Shown here: positions 1 through 5,589 of the stretch, piece after piece
Layout of the letters: every line of letters starts with the position of its first letter
Position numbering within the stretch: position 1 is the first letter of the stretch
Source: Betaproteobacteria bacterium
GTDB taxonomy: Bacteria > Pseudomonadota > Gammaproteobacteria > Burkholderiales > SG8-39
Reading direction: 5' to 3'
Length of the DNA: 9,899 nucleotides
Assembly (NCBI GenBank): GCA_011391185.1
Contig: JAABRB010000104.1
Coordinates: 1-9,899, forward strand
Notes under the pieces: model-generated
What the model was told of the DNA's origin: nothing
Seen by the model: the letters and a program-made list of their open reading frames with translations, nothing else
Databases searched by the model: none
Position numbers and translations under genes: made by a program

Positions 1-67
1 CGGCGCCACCCCTCCTCGGGGAGGAGGGGAAAAAGCCTTAAACCATCCCCTCCTTTTCAGGAGGGGG
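1..67 (-). repeat. partial copy of palindromic GC-rich repeat element
   Basis: Two hairpins are visible: arms 9-17/21-29 (CCCCTCCTC with GAGGAGGGG, loop GGG) and arms 47-54/59-66 (CCCCTCCT with AGGAGGGG, loop TTTC). They start 38 nt apart and are joined by an A/T-rich spacer. Read on the minus strand, the order hairpin, ATGGTT-type spacer, hairpin, TGGCGCCG matches the last two units and right end of the complete element at 3835-4016, so this is the same repeat in inverted orientation. The window edge cuts off its outer terminal repeat. No second terminal repeat follows at 68-85, so the copy looks shortened on the inner side. It is probably a non-coding interspersed element. Its role is unknown. 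Confidence 0.85.
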
Positions 68-85
68 AACCGATGTTCGGATCGG

Positions 86-114
86 TTGACGTTACTAACG
101 CACTGCGTTAGTAT
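86..114 (+). promoter_or_regulatory. higBA promoter with embedded palindromic operator
   Basis: A -35 box TTGACG (86-91) is followed after 17 bp by a -10-like TAGTAT (109-114). A perfect inverted repeat, TACTAACGCA (93-102) and TGCGTTAGTA (104-113) around a single C at 103, fills the spacer and covers most of the -10. Such a site fits autorepression by the HigA antitoxin, as is usual for HigBA operons. The expected transcription start is about 121-122, at the toxin's GTG codon. Promoter and palindrome are read directly; binding by HigA is inferred. Confidence 0.75.
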
Positions 115-121
115 TCTGGCC

Positions 122-403
122 GTGATCAAATCGTTCCGCGACCGGGACACGGAAAGGGTCTTCAACCGGAACCATGTGCGCCGGCTTCCAAAGGCCCTAC
201 ATGCCCCCACTTGGCGCAAGCTGGCACAACTGCACGCGGCCACCCAGTTGCGAACGCTCGCGGTACCGCCGGGCAATCGCCTTGAAGCGTTGCGTGGCGA
301 CCGAGCCGGACAGCACAGCATCCGCATCAATGAACAGTGGCGGATCTGCTTCGTGTGGCTAAACGGCGACGCGTTCGATGTTGAGATTGTTGACTACCAC
401 TGA
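122..403 (+). CDS. HigB/RelE-family toxin (mRNA interferase)
   Basis: This is a 93-residue protein of the HigB (RelE/ParE superfamily) toxins, which cleave mRNA, usually on the ribosome, until neutralised by HigA. The family-typical block GNRLEALRGD (51-60), then GQHSIRIN (63-70), QWRICF (72-77) and the C-terminal DVEIVDYH are all intact, and the length is that of a full toxin. The frame is open back to a TTG at 86, but that codon is part of the -35 box and the 12 extra residues look unrelated to the family. The GTG at 122, giving the usual (M)IKSFRDRDTE start, is therefore preferred. No Shine-Dalgarno sequence precedes it. The toxin-first order with the antitoxin 12 nt downstream is the normal HigBA layout. 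Activity is inferred from family membership. Confidence 0.93.
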   Translation: MIKSFRDRDTERVFNRNHVRRLPKALHAPTWRKLAQLHAATQLRTLAVPPGNRLEALRGDRAGQHSIRINEQWRICFVWLNGDAFDVEIVDYH

Positions 404-415
404 CTGAGGGCCATC

Positions 416-721
416 ATGGCAAGAAAGAAATTTCCGCCCGTCCATCCTGGGGCAACTCTTTTCGAGGATTTCCTGAAACCCGCAGGAATCACTCAATACC
501 GTCTCGCGAAAGGCGTCGGTGTGCCGCAGCGGCGCATCGGCGAGATCGTCCAGGGAAAGCGTGCGATCAGCGCTGATACTGCTCTCAGGCTCGCACGTTT
601 CTTCGGAATGGAAGCGCAGTTCTGGATGAATCTGCAAGCCCACTATGATCTTGAGGTCGCCCGGGATGAGTTGTCAGCGAGGCTCGACCGTGAAGTCGAG
701 CCGCTGGGCGCGCGGAACTGA
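416..721 (+). CDS. HigA-family antitoxin, XRE-type helix-turn-helix
   Basis: A 101-residue antitoxin and transcriptional repressor that should bind HigB and the palindrome at 93-113. The N-terminus carries the HigA signature around PVHPGATLFEDFL (8-20). An XRE helix-turn-helix lies at about residues 25-55 (ITQYRLAKGVGVPQRRIGEI), followed by KRAISADTALRLARFFG and QFWMNLQ, all characteristic of HigA. A GAGGG ribosome-binding site at 406-410 lies five bases before the ATG, in contrast to the toxin, which has none; this would favour antitoxin synthesis. The gene follows the higB stop by 12 nt, so the two are co-transcribed. The stop is 37 nt before dacB. Confidence 0.94.
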   Translation: MARKKFPPVHPGATLFEDFLKPAGITQYRLAKGVGVPQRRIGEIVQGKRAISADTALRLARFFGMEAQFWMNLQAHYDLEVARDELSARLDREVEPLGARN

Positions 722-758
722 CGTGAAGTGGCAAGCTGGTGGGAGTGAACCAGCGTTG

Positions 759-2198
759 ATGCGCCACATCGTGACCTTGTTGCGCGTTGCGGCCACTTTT
801 GTGGCGCTCGTCGGGTCTCTCGCTCACGCGCAGCAGTCCGAGCTCCCACCGCCGGTGGCACAGGCGCTGGCACGCGCCGGCATTCCGCAGTCGAGCGTCG
901 CGCTGTTTGCGCAAGGCGTCGATGCGGCCACTCCGGTCGTTGCATTCAACGCAGCAAAGCCGATGAACCCCGCGTCGGCGATCAAGCTCGTCACCACCTT
1001 CGCCGCGCTGGATCTGCTCGGGTCCACCTACGCGTGGAAGACCGAAGCCTATCTCTCCGGCCCGCTCAAGGACGGCGTACTCCACGGCGATCTGGTGCTC
1101 AAGGGCTACGGAGACCCGAAGCTCACGCTCGAACGGTTCTGGTTGCTCGTGCAAAGCCTGCGCGCACGCGGTCTCACCGAGATCCGCGGCGACCTCGTGC
1201 TCGACCGCACCTACTTCGAGCTCGACAATCACGATCCCGCGCAGTTCGACGGCGAATCCCTGCGGCCCTACAACGTCGGGGCCGACGCGCTGCTCGTGAA
1301 TTTCAAGACCGTGCGTTTTCTTTTCGTGGTGGACGGCGAGCGCGGCGCAGTGCGCATCATTCCCGAGCCCAGGCCGGCGCAAGTCGATATCGAGAACACC
1401 GTGAAGCTCGCCCCGGGTTCCTGCGGCGACTGGCGCGCCGGACTGCGGGTCGATGTGCGCAGCATCGACGAACGCACGCGCGTGACCTTTTCCGGCACGA
1501 TGCCTGCGACCTGCAGCGAGCGCTACTGGAACGTCAGCATGCTCGAACACCCGGAGTTCGTGTACGGGGTGTTCCGCACGCTCTGGGAGGCGTCGGGCGG
1601 GACGCTGCACGGCCGCGTGCGCGAGGGCACGGCGGCGCTCGGGGCGTCGCCCTTCGCCATGATCGAATCGCCCACCGTTGCCGAGATCGTGCGCGACATC
1701 AACAAGCATTCGAACAACGTGATGGCACGCCAGGTCTTCCTCACGCTCTCGGCGCAGCTTCTCGATCTCCCCGGCAGCTACGAGCGCTCGCGGCGCGTGA
1801 TTCGCACGTGGCTCGACAGCCGCGGGCTTGCGCTGCCCGAGCTCGTCATCGAGAACGGCTCCGGCCTCTCGCGCGCGGATCGCATCAGCGCCGCAGGACT
1901 TGGCAGGCTGCTGCTCGCCGCCTGGGCGAGCCCCGTGATGCCCGAGCTCATTGCCTCGCTGCCGGTCGTGGCGCAGGACGGCACAATGAAGCGACGTCTC
2001 AAATTCCAGGGCGTCGCGGGTAATGCGCACATCAAGAGCGGCTCGCTCGCCATTGCGCGCACGATGGCGGGCTACGTCCTCGACCGCAACGGCCGGCGGC
2101 TCATCGTCGTATTCCTCGTGAACGATCCGAACGCGCGCGCGAGCCAGTCGGCGCACGATGCCGTGCTGCGCTGGGCGTACGAGTCGGCGCTCAGGTAG
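759..2198 (+). CDS. dacB: D-alanyl-D-alanine carboxypeptidase/endopeptidase, PBP4 type
   Basis: A 479-residue periplasmic penicillin-binding protein of the PBP4 (peptidase S13) family, which trims terminal D-Ala and cuts D-Ala-meso-DAP cross-links in peptidoglycan. A signal peptide spans residues 1-24 with a likely AHA|QQ cleavage. The three active-site motifs are in order and correctly spaced: SxxK as Ser73-Ala-Ile-Lys76, SxN as Ser318-Asn-Asn320, and the KTG box as Lys426-Ser-Gly428, where Ser replaces the usual Thr. The long insert between motifs one and two is typical of the family, and the length matches E. coli PBP4. The frame is open upstream to 645, but the ATG at 759 begins the signal peptide directly. 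A GGGAG at 741-745 is rather far away (13 nt). Its last 127 bp overlap the antisense tail of vapC. Confidence 0.95.
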   Translation: MRHIVTLLRVAATFVALVGSLAHAQQSELPPPVAQALARAGIPQSSVALFAQGVDAATPVVAFNAAKPMNPASAIKLVTTFAALDLLGSTYAWKTEAYLSGPLKDGVLHGDLVLKGYGDPKLTLERFWLLVQSLRARGLTEIRGDLVLDRTYFELDNHDPAQFDGESLRPYNVGADALLVNFKTVRFLFVVDGERGAVRIIPEPRPAQVDIENTVKLAPGSCGDWRAGLRVDVRSIDERTRVTFSGTMPATCSERYWNVSMLEHPEFVYGVFRTLWEASGGTLHGRVREGTAALGASPFAMIESPTVAEIVRDINKHSNNVMARQVFLTLSAQLLDLPGSYERSRRVIRTWLDSRGLALPELVIENGSGLSRADRISAAGLGRLLLAAWASPVMPELIASLPVVAQDGTMKRRLKFQGVAGNAHIKSGSLAIARTMAGYVLDRNGRRLIVVFLVNDPNARASQSAHDAVLRWAYESALR

Positions 2199-2641
2199 CG
2201 ACGCGCGTAGCCGGTGGCAGCCCCATTCGTGCCCCCCTGCAATTCATGTCGGACAAGCTCGATCCTCGCATGGTGCCCGGGAGCATTTGCGAGTTTCTGG
2301 TCGCGCGTCAGCAGCGGTGCATCCAGTGCCTCAGCCAGTGCAACATAGGTGGCATCGTATGCAGTCAGATTGCTCCGTAGTTCCCAGACTCTCGGCAGCA
2401 GAAAGTCGTGCGGATACCGAGCCACGGGGAAATCCATGAGATCAGCCAATGCGGCGCGGCATCGCTCCGCGTCGGCTTCCCCCGAAATCGCGAATCGACG
2501 CAGAACCTGGGCGACCTCGACGTCCATCAGAGGGGGCACGTAAAGTGTCTCGCGCGATTCGAACAGACGAATCTCCATGGATCGTGCCGCCGGAGTGCGC
2601 AGGAGCACTTCGAGAACCGCCGAGGCGTCGACGACAATCAA
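2072..2641 (-). CDS. VapC-like PIN-domain toxin with C-terminal extension
   Basis: PIN-domain ribonuclease toxin of a VapBC pair; family members cut specific tRNA or rRNA sites using Mg2+ held by acidic residues. The expected acidic set is present: Asp5 (VVDASAV), Glu42 (DVEVAQVL), Asp96 (LTAYDATYVALAEAL) and Asp114 (LLTRDQKLA). The start is taken as TTG at 2641, which gives the family's IVVDASA N-terminus and overlaps the antitoxin stop as TTGA, showing translational coupling. The PIN fold should end near residue 130, yet the frame stays open to residue 189. The extra 59 residues show no recognisable domain, and most are encoded antisense to dacB. A one-base slip in the six-C run at 2232-2237 would instead end the protein near residue 149. 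The PIN assignment is firm; the true C-terminus is uncertain. Confidence 0.85.
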   Translation of the reverse strand: MIVVDASAVLEVLLRTPAARSMEIRLFESRETLYVPPLMDVEVAQVLRRFAISGEADAERCRAALADLMDFPVARYPHDFLLPRVWELRSNLTAYDATYVALAEALDAPLLTRDQKLANAPGHHARIELVRHELQGGTNGAATGYARRYLSADSYAQRSTASCADWLARAFGSFTRNTTMSRRPLRSRT

Positions 2642-2868
2642 CGGTTGTCGCGTTCCGCGCGCACCGCCTGCGCCAGCGATACGGAGGGAGTAACCGCAGC
2701 GCGGCGTTCCAGACGCGCGCGCAACTCCTCGAGCGTCGGTCGCTCCGCGGCGCCGCGGATCTCCTTCAGGAGGTAGTCGGAAAGCGTCATTCCCGCCCAC
2801 GCGGCACGTGCTTTGAGCCGGCGATGCAACTCGTTCGGGACGTTCCGGATCTGGATCATCACGGGCAT
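2638..2868 (-). CDS. FitA/VapB-like ribbon-helix-helix antitoxin
   Basis: A 76-residue antitoxin for the adjoining VapC. The N-terminal MIQIRNVPNELHRRLKARAA, then AGMTLSDYLLKEI, is the ribbon-helix-helix DNA-binding fold of FitA-like antitoxins. The C-terminal part (ERPTLEELRARLERR and onward) is the charged toxin-binding tail. The open frame reaches 2898, but the ATG at 2868 (MPVMIQIRN) gives the normal family start. The in-frame ATG at 2859 is an alternative, better spaced (10 nt) from a GGGAG at 2870-2874. The stop codon overlaps the vapC start by the shared TTGA. It probably represses its own promoter at 2875-2903. Confidence 0.9.
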   Translation of the reverse strand: MPVMIQIRNVPNELHRRLKARAAWAGMTLSDYLLKEIRGAAERPTLEELRARLERRAAVTPSVSLAQAVRAERDNR

Positions 2869-2874
2869 GCTCCC

Positions 2875-2903
2875 AACATAGGAGCGTTTGCCCCACATGT
2901 CAC
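2875..2903 (-). promoter_or_regulatory. predicted vapBC promoter
   Basis: On the minus strand a GTGACA (2903-2898, five of six matches to TTGACA) is followed after 17 bp by TATGTT (2880-2875, four of six matches to TATAAT). A transcript would begin about 2868, at the first base of the likely vapB ATG. An inverted repeat CCCACAT (2892-2898) and ATGTGGG (2916-2922), 17 nt apart, overlaps the -35 region and could be an operator, but arms this short may be chance. The promoter starts just past the vanZ stop, so vapBC need not depend on vanZ transcription. Confidence 0.5.
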
Positions 2904-2904
2904 G

Positions 2905-3306
2905 TTAGAATGGCAATGTGGGTGCGGCTCGCGCGCGAGTCAGCTTCGAAAAAAAGGCAGCCGCCCCCACCGCACCGACGACATCCGCCGCGAAATCCAG
3001 CCAGTCCGCCTGGCGTTGCGGCACGGTCGACTGGAAGAGCTCGTCCGCCGCGCCCACGCCGATCACCACCAGCGCGGCGATCATCGCGCCTCGCCCGCCA
3101 CCCGCGACGACGAGGAGCCCCGTCAGGACGGCGTAGTAGCCGAGGTGCACAACCTTGTCCCAGTGCGGCGGGATGAACGGGAGTCCTGCAGGCTTCGCGC
3201 TCGCGTAGAAGAGCGCCGCGACCATGAGCGCGAATGCGATTCCGCTCGCGATGCGAAGCGGGACAGCGGGCCGGAGGAACGCAGCGACCAAGATTGATAC
3301 GCGCAT
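2905..3306 (-). CDS. VanZ-like family integral membrane protein
   Basis: A 133-residue small membrane protein of the VanZ-like family. Four hydrophobic segments lie at about residues 18-36, 54-70, 72-88 and 106-120. The family motifs are present: PHWDKVVHLGYYAVLTG (47-63) with Asp50 and His54, then ADELFQ (87-92) followed by QRQADWLDFAADVVG (97-111), whose acidic residues recur across VanZ-like proteins. VanZ itself confers low-level teicoplanin resistance, but most chromosomal relatives have no defined function, so no resistance role is claimed. It is 36 nt upstream of vapB on the same strand and divergent from the DUF423 gene across 139 nt. No good ribosome-binding site precedes the ATG. 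Confidence 0.88.
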   Translation of the reverse strand: MRVSILVAAFLRPAVPLRIASGIAFALMVAALFYASAKPAGLPFIPPHWDKVVHLGYYAVLTGLLVVAGGGRGAMIAALVVIGVGAADELFQSTVPQRQADWLDFAADVVGAVGAAAFFSKLTRARAAPTLPF

Positions 3307-3445
3307 ATGCGAATGTTAGCGAACACGTGCACTAAGCGAGCGCGATCCGGCGCCAGGCAATTCTTGGCTACCCGGCAAGATAGACAGCCCGTCGCACCGA
3401 ACTTAAGATTGCCTACTCCAACCAAAAACGCACCGAAAGCCCGTG

Positions 3446-3829
3446 ATGGCGGCACTTCCCAAGCTCTTTCTCGTCGTCGGCGCGCTCTCAGCCATGCTGG
3501 CAGTCGTGCTCGGAGCGTTCGGCGCGCACGCCCTGCGGGCGCGGCTCGCGCCCGACCTGCTCGCGATCTACAGCACCGGTGTCCAGTATCACTTCTGGCA
3601 TGCGCTCGGGCTGCTCGTGATCGGCGTCGTGGCGATTCACTTGCCGTCCTCCAGCGCATTGAAGTTGGCGGGTTGGCTGATGCTGGCGGGCATCGTGATC
3701 TTTTCCGGAAGCCTTTACGTGCTGGCGCTCACGGGTACACGCTGGCTGGGCGCGATCACGCCCTTCGGTGGCGCGGCGTTCATCGTGAGCTGGATATTGC
3801 TTGCGGTTGGCGTGGCGCGCGCGGGCTAG
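3446..3829 (+). CDS. DUF423 family membrane protein
   Basis: A 127-residue protein of the DUF423 (YgdD-like) family, conserved inner-membrane proteins without an established biochemical role. The signatures GAFGAHAL (23-30), YSTGVQYHFWHALGLL (42-57), SGSLYVLALTG (87-97) and ITPFGGAAFIVSW (104-116) are all present. Four transmembrane segments are expected. The GTG at 3443 is in frame one codon earlier, but the ATG at 3446 is the better match, with GAAAG at 3435-3439 as a weak ribosome-binding site. The stop is only 5 bp before a palindromic repeat element. The length is normal and nothing appears broken. Confidence 0.92.
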   Translation: MAALPKLFLVVGALSAMLAVVLGAFGAHALRARLAPDLLAIYSTGVQYHFWHALGLLVIGVVAIHLPSSSALKLAGWLMLAGIVIFSGSLYVLALTGTRWLGAITPFGGAAFIVSWILLAVGVARAG

Positions 3830-3834
3830 ACCCA

Positions 3835-4016
3835 ACCACCCCGTCTGCTTCGCAGCCACCCCTCCTTGAAAAGGAGGGGATGGTTAAATCTTTTTCCACT
3901 CCTTGAGAAGGAGGGGATGGTTGAAATCTCTCTCCCCTCCTTGAGAAGGAGGGGATGGTTGAAATCTCTCTCCCCTCCTCTCTGAGGAGGGGTGGCGCCG
4001 AAGGCGACGGGGTGGT
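3835..4016 (+). mobile_element. 182-bp palindromic MITE-like element with terminal inverted repeats
   Basis: The ends at 3835-3860 and 3991-4016 are 26-bp imperfect inverted repeats, matching at 22 of 26 positions. Both begin ACCACCCCGTC and end GCCACC when read inward. All four mismatches lie in a small internal hairpin whose two versions, TGC-TTC-GCA and GCC-TTC-GGC, each keep full pairing. Between the ends lies a tandem array of four hairpins. There is no credible coding sequence and no evident target-site duplication in the flanks (CCCA on the left, GTGC on the right). It lies between the DUF423 stop and the ugd promoter. A partial inverted copy is at 1-67. A non-autonomous element or structured intergenic repeat family is inferred. 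Confidence 0.8.
3859..3992. repeat. tandem array of four 37-38 bp hairpin units
   Basis: Hairpins lie at 3859-3879, 3896-3916, 3934-3954 and 3972-3992, giving a period of 37, 38 and 38 bp. Each is CCCCTCCTT or CCCCTCCTC, a 3-nt loop (GAA, GAG, GAG, TCT) and the matching arm. The second has one mismatch (A at 3898). In the fourth the loop-closing pair changes from T-A to C-G with pairing kept. The spacers are ATGGTTAAATCTTTTT once and ATGGTTGAAATCTCTCT twice. The first hairpin with its nearby T run could slow RNA polymerase after the DUF423 gene, but the T run begins 11 nt past the stem, so a standard terminator is not claimed. Confidence 0.9.
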
Positions 4017-4064
4017 GTGCTGCGTCAACCCAGGTAGCATGCACTCCGCCCGCGCCTTTCGACA

Positions 4065-4073
4065 TGGTATATA
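4065..4073 (+). promoter_or_regulatory. extended -10 promoter of ugd
   Basis: TGGTATATA fits an extended -10 (TGn before a TATAAT-like hexamer, four of six matches). No good -35 lies 16-18 bp upstream (TCCGCC at 4045-4050), which an extended -10 can tolerate. Transcription would start about 4080, one base from the ugd ATG. Confidence 0.5.
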
Positions 4074-4080
4074 GGCGTCC

Positions 4081-5382
4081 ATGCGACTGTGCGTCATTGG
4101 AACGGGGTACGTCGGCCTGGTGGCCGGCGCGGGGTTTGCCGACTTCGGCAACGATGTCGTCTGCGCGGATCTCGACCGTGCCAAGGTCGAGCGCCTGCGC
4201 CGCGGGGACATTCCCATCTTCGAGCCGGGGCTCGAAGACCTCGTCGCCCGCAACGTCAAGAAGGGCCGGCTCACGTTCACCGACGATGTCGACAGTGCCG
4301 TCGCCGGCGCCGAGATCGTGATCATCGCCGTCGGCACGCCGCAGGGCGAAGACGGGAGCGCCGACCTGTCGCACGTCCTGCGGGCCGCGGAGCAGATCGC
4401 GCGCGCGCTGACCGGCTACGCGCTCGTCGTCACCAAGAGCACCGTTCCGGTCGGCACGGCCGATCGCATTCGCGACATTCTCAAGCAGCACGCGCGCCAC
4501 GAATTCTCCGTCGCGTCGAATCCCGAGTTCCTCAAGGAGGGCGACGCGGTCAACGACTTCATGAAGCCCAATCGCGTCGTGGTCGGCACCGACGACGAGC
4601 GGGCGAGCGACCGGCTTCGCGCCCTGTACGCGCCGATCGTGCGCACGAACGACCGCCTCCAGATCATGGACACGCGTTCTGCGGAGCTCACCAAGTACGC
4701 GGCCAATGCGATGCTCGCCACCCGCATCTCGTTCATGAACGAGCTCGCGAACCTGGCGGAGAAGGTCGGCGCGGACATCGAGCGCGTCCGCCGCGCGCTC
4801 GGCGCCGATCCGCGCATCGGCCCGAACTTCCTGTTCCCGGGCACCGGCTTCGGCGGGTCGTGCTTTCCGAAGGATCTTCGGGCCCTGCGTCGCACGGCCG
4901 ACGATGCGGGCGCGCCGCTCGGCATCGTTGCGGCCGCGGACGCCGCGAACACCCGCCAGAAGACCATCCTCGTCGACAAGATGCAGCGGCACTTCGGCGA
5001 CCTGCGCGGCAGGCGGATCGGCATGTGGGGCCTCGCGTTCAAGCCGGGGACGGACGACATCCGCGAGGCACCCGCGCTCGCCATCATCGACCGGTTGCTC
5101 GAAGCGGGCGCGAAGGTGGCCGCGCATGATCCGGCCGCCATGGACAACGTGCAGAAGCAGTATGGCAACCGCATCACGGTGCACCCGGACATGTATGCGG
5201 CCGCGACCGCGTGCGATGCGCTCGTCCTCGTGACCGAGTGGCACGACTTCCGGCGCCCGGACTTCGAGCGCCTCCTCACGCTGCTGCACACGCCGGTGCT
5301 CTTCGACGGGCGGAACATCTGGGACCCGGACGAGCTGCGCGGCCTCGGGTTCACTTACTACAGCATCGGGCGTCCGCTCTGA
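4081..5382 (+). CDS. ugd: UDP-glucose 6-dehydrogenase
   Basis: A cytoplasmic enzyme of 433 residues that oxidises UDP-glucose to UDP-glucuronate with two NAD+, a precursor for acidic exopolysaccharides and lipid A or LPS modification. It has the N-terminal Rossmann motif GTGYVG (7-12), then VGTPQGEDGSAD, TKSTVPVGT, and NPEFLKEGDAVNDF. It carries Lys205 in LTKYAANAMLA and the catalytic Cys261 in GFGGSCFPKDL. The C-terminal NAD/UDP-sugar domain includes GLAFKPGTDDIREAPA and FDGRNIW. Length and motifs are those of a complete bacterial Ugd. A GDP-mannose dehydrogenase is a less likely alternative. The ATG is preceded only by AGG at 4073-4075. The epsF/epsG genes about 3 kb downstream support a polysaccharide role. 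Confidence 0.95.
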   Translation: MRLCVIGTGYVGLVAGAGFADFGNDVVCADLDRAKVERLRRGDIPIFEPGLEDLVARNVKKGRLTFTDDVDSAVAGAEIVIIAVGTPQGEDGSADLSHVLRAAEQIARALTGYALVVTKSTVPVGTADRIRDILKQHARHEFSVASNPEFLKEGDAVNDFMKPNRVVVGTDDERASDRLRALYAPIVRTNDRLQIMDTRSAELTKYAANAMLATRISFMNELANLAEKVGADIERVRRALGADPRIGPNFLFPGTGFGGSCFPKDLRALRRTADDAGAPLGIVAAADAANTRQKTILVDKMQRHFGDLRGRRIGMWGLAFKPGTDDIREAPALAIIDRLLEAGAKVAAHDPAAMDNVQKQYGNRITVHPDMYAAATACDALVLVTEWHDFRRPDFERLLTLLHTPVLFDGRNIWDPDELRGLGFTYYSIGRPL

Positions 5383-5589
5383 TGCGCGAGATTCTGCGCG
5401 GTTCGCGAATCAGGCCCGATTCGAATATTAGGAATCCCTGATGTACGGAGATCGTGCGATCGCAGACATCCGGCCGACGCAGCGTGTGAAAGAGGTCACG
5501 CTGCCGGGACGATCGCGGGAGGGGCTTGCCTCCCCCCACCGTACGCTGCATTCTCCCCTGGATTGGCATGGCGGCAGGAAAGCGCTCGG
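5383..5589. other. intergenic region with three predicted stem-loops
   Basis: This 207-nt gap between ugd and the J-protein gene holds no convincing gene. Three inverted repeats are visible: CGAATC (5406-5411) with GATTCG (5418-5423); an 8-bp stem GCAGCGTG (5479-5486) with CACGCTGC (5497-5504) around a 10-nt loop; and GGGAGG (5517-5522) with CCTCCC (5529-5534). None is followed by a T run, so no standard terminator is called. The first, 24 nt past the ugd stop, might be a weak one. An AGGA at 5576-5579 is the ribosome-binding site for the next gene. No promoter is clear enough to call. Confidence 0.5.

Noticed and set aside
86..121. Upstream TTG start for HigB
   Set aside because: The TTG is part of the -35 box and the added residues come from the operator palindrome; family members start at the IKSFRD segment.
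585..2156. Long open frame of 523 codons on the minus strand opposite dacB
   Set aside because: It is a shadow of dacB caused by G/C third-position bias. Its translation is Arg/Ala/Glu/His-rich with no recognisable domain, whereas the plus-strand frame has a signal peptide and all PBP4 motifs.
2905..3306. Glycopeptide resistance gene vanZ
   Set aside because: Only general VanZ-like family membership is visible; there are no vanA-type resistance genes nearby, and most such proteins are not resistance factors.
3859..3895. Rho-independent terminator after the DUF423 gene
   Set aside because: The stem is strong, but the T run begins 11 nt beyond its end and the hairpin is one unit of an interspersed repeat. 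A stalling effect is possible but not supported enough to call.
3859..3992. CRISPR array
   Set aside because: The repeats are nearly contiguous hairpins with almost identical A/T-rich spacers; there are no unique spacers and no cas genes.
3826..5289. Long open frame of 487 codons on the minus strand opposite ugd
   Set aside because: Low-complexity shadow translation. It also runs through the palindromic repeat element, giving repeated peptides there, while ugd on the other strand is unmistakable.
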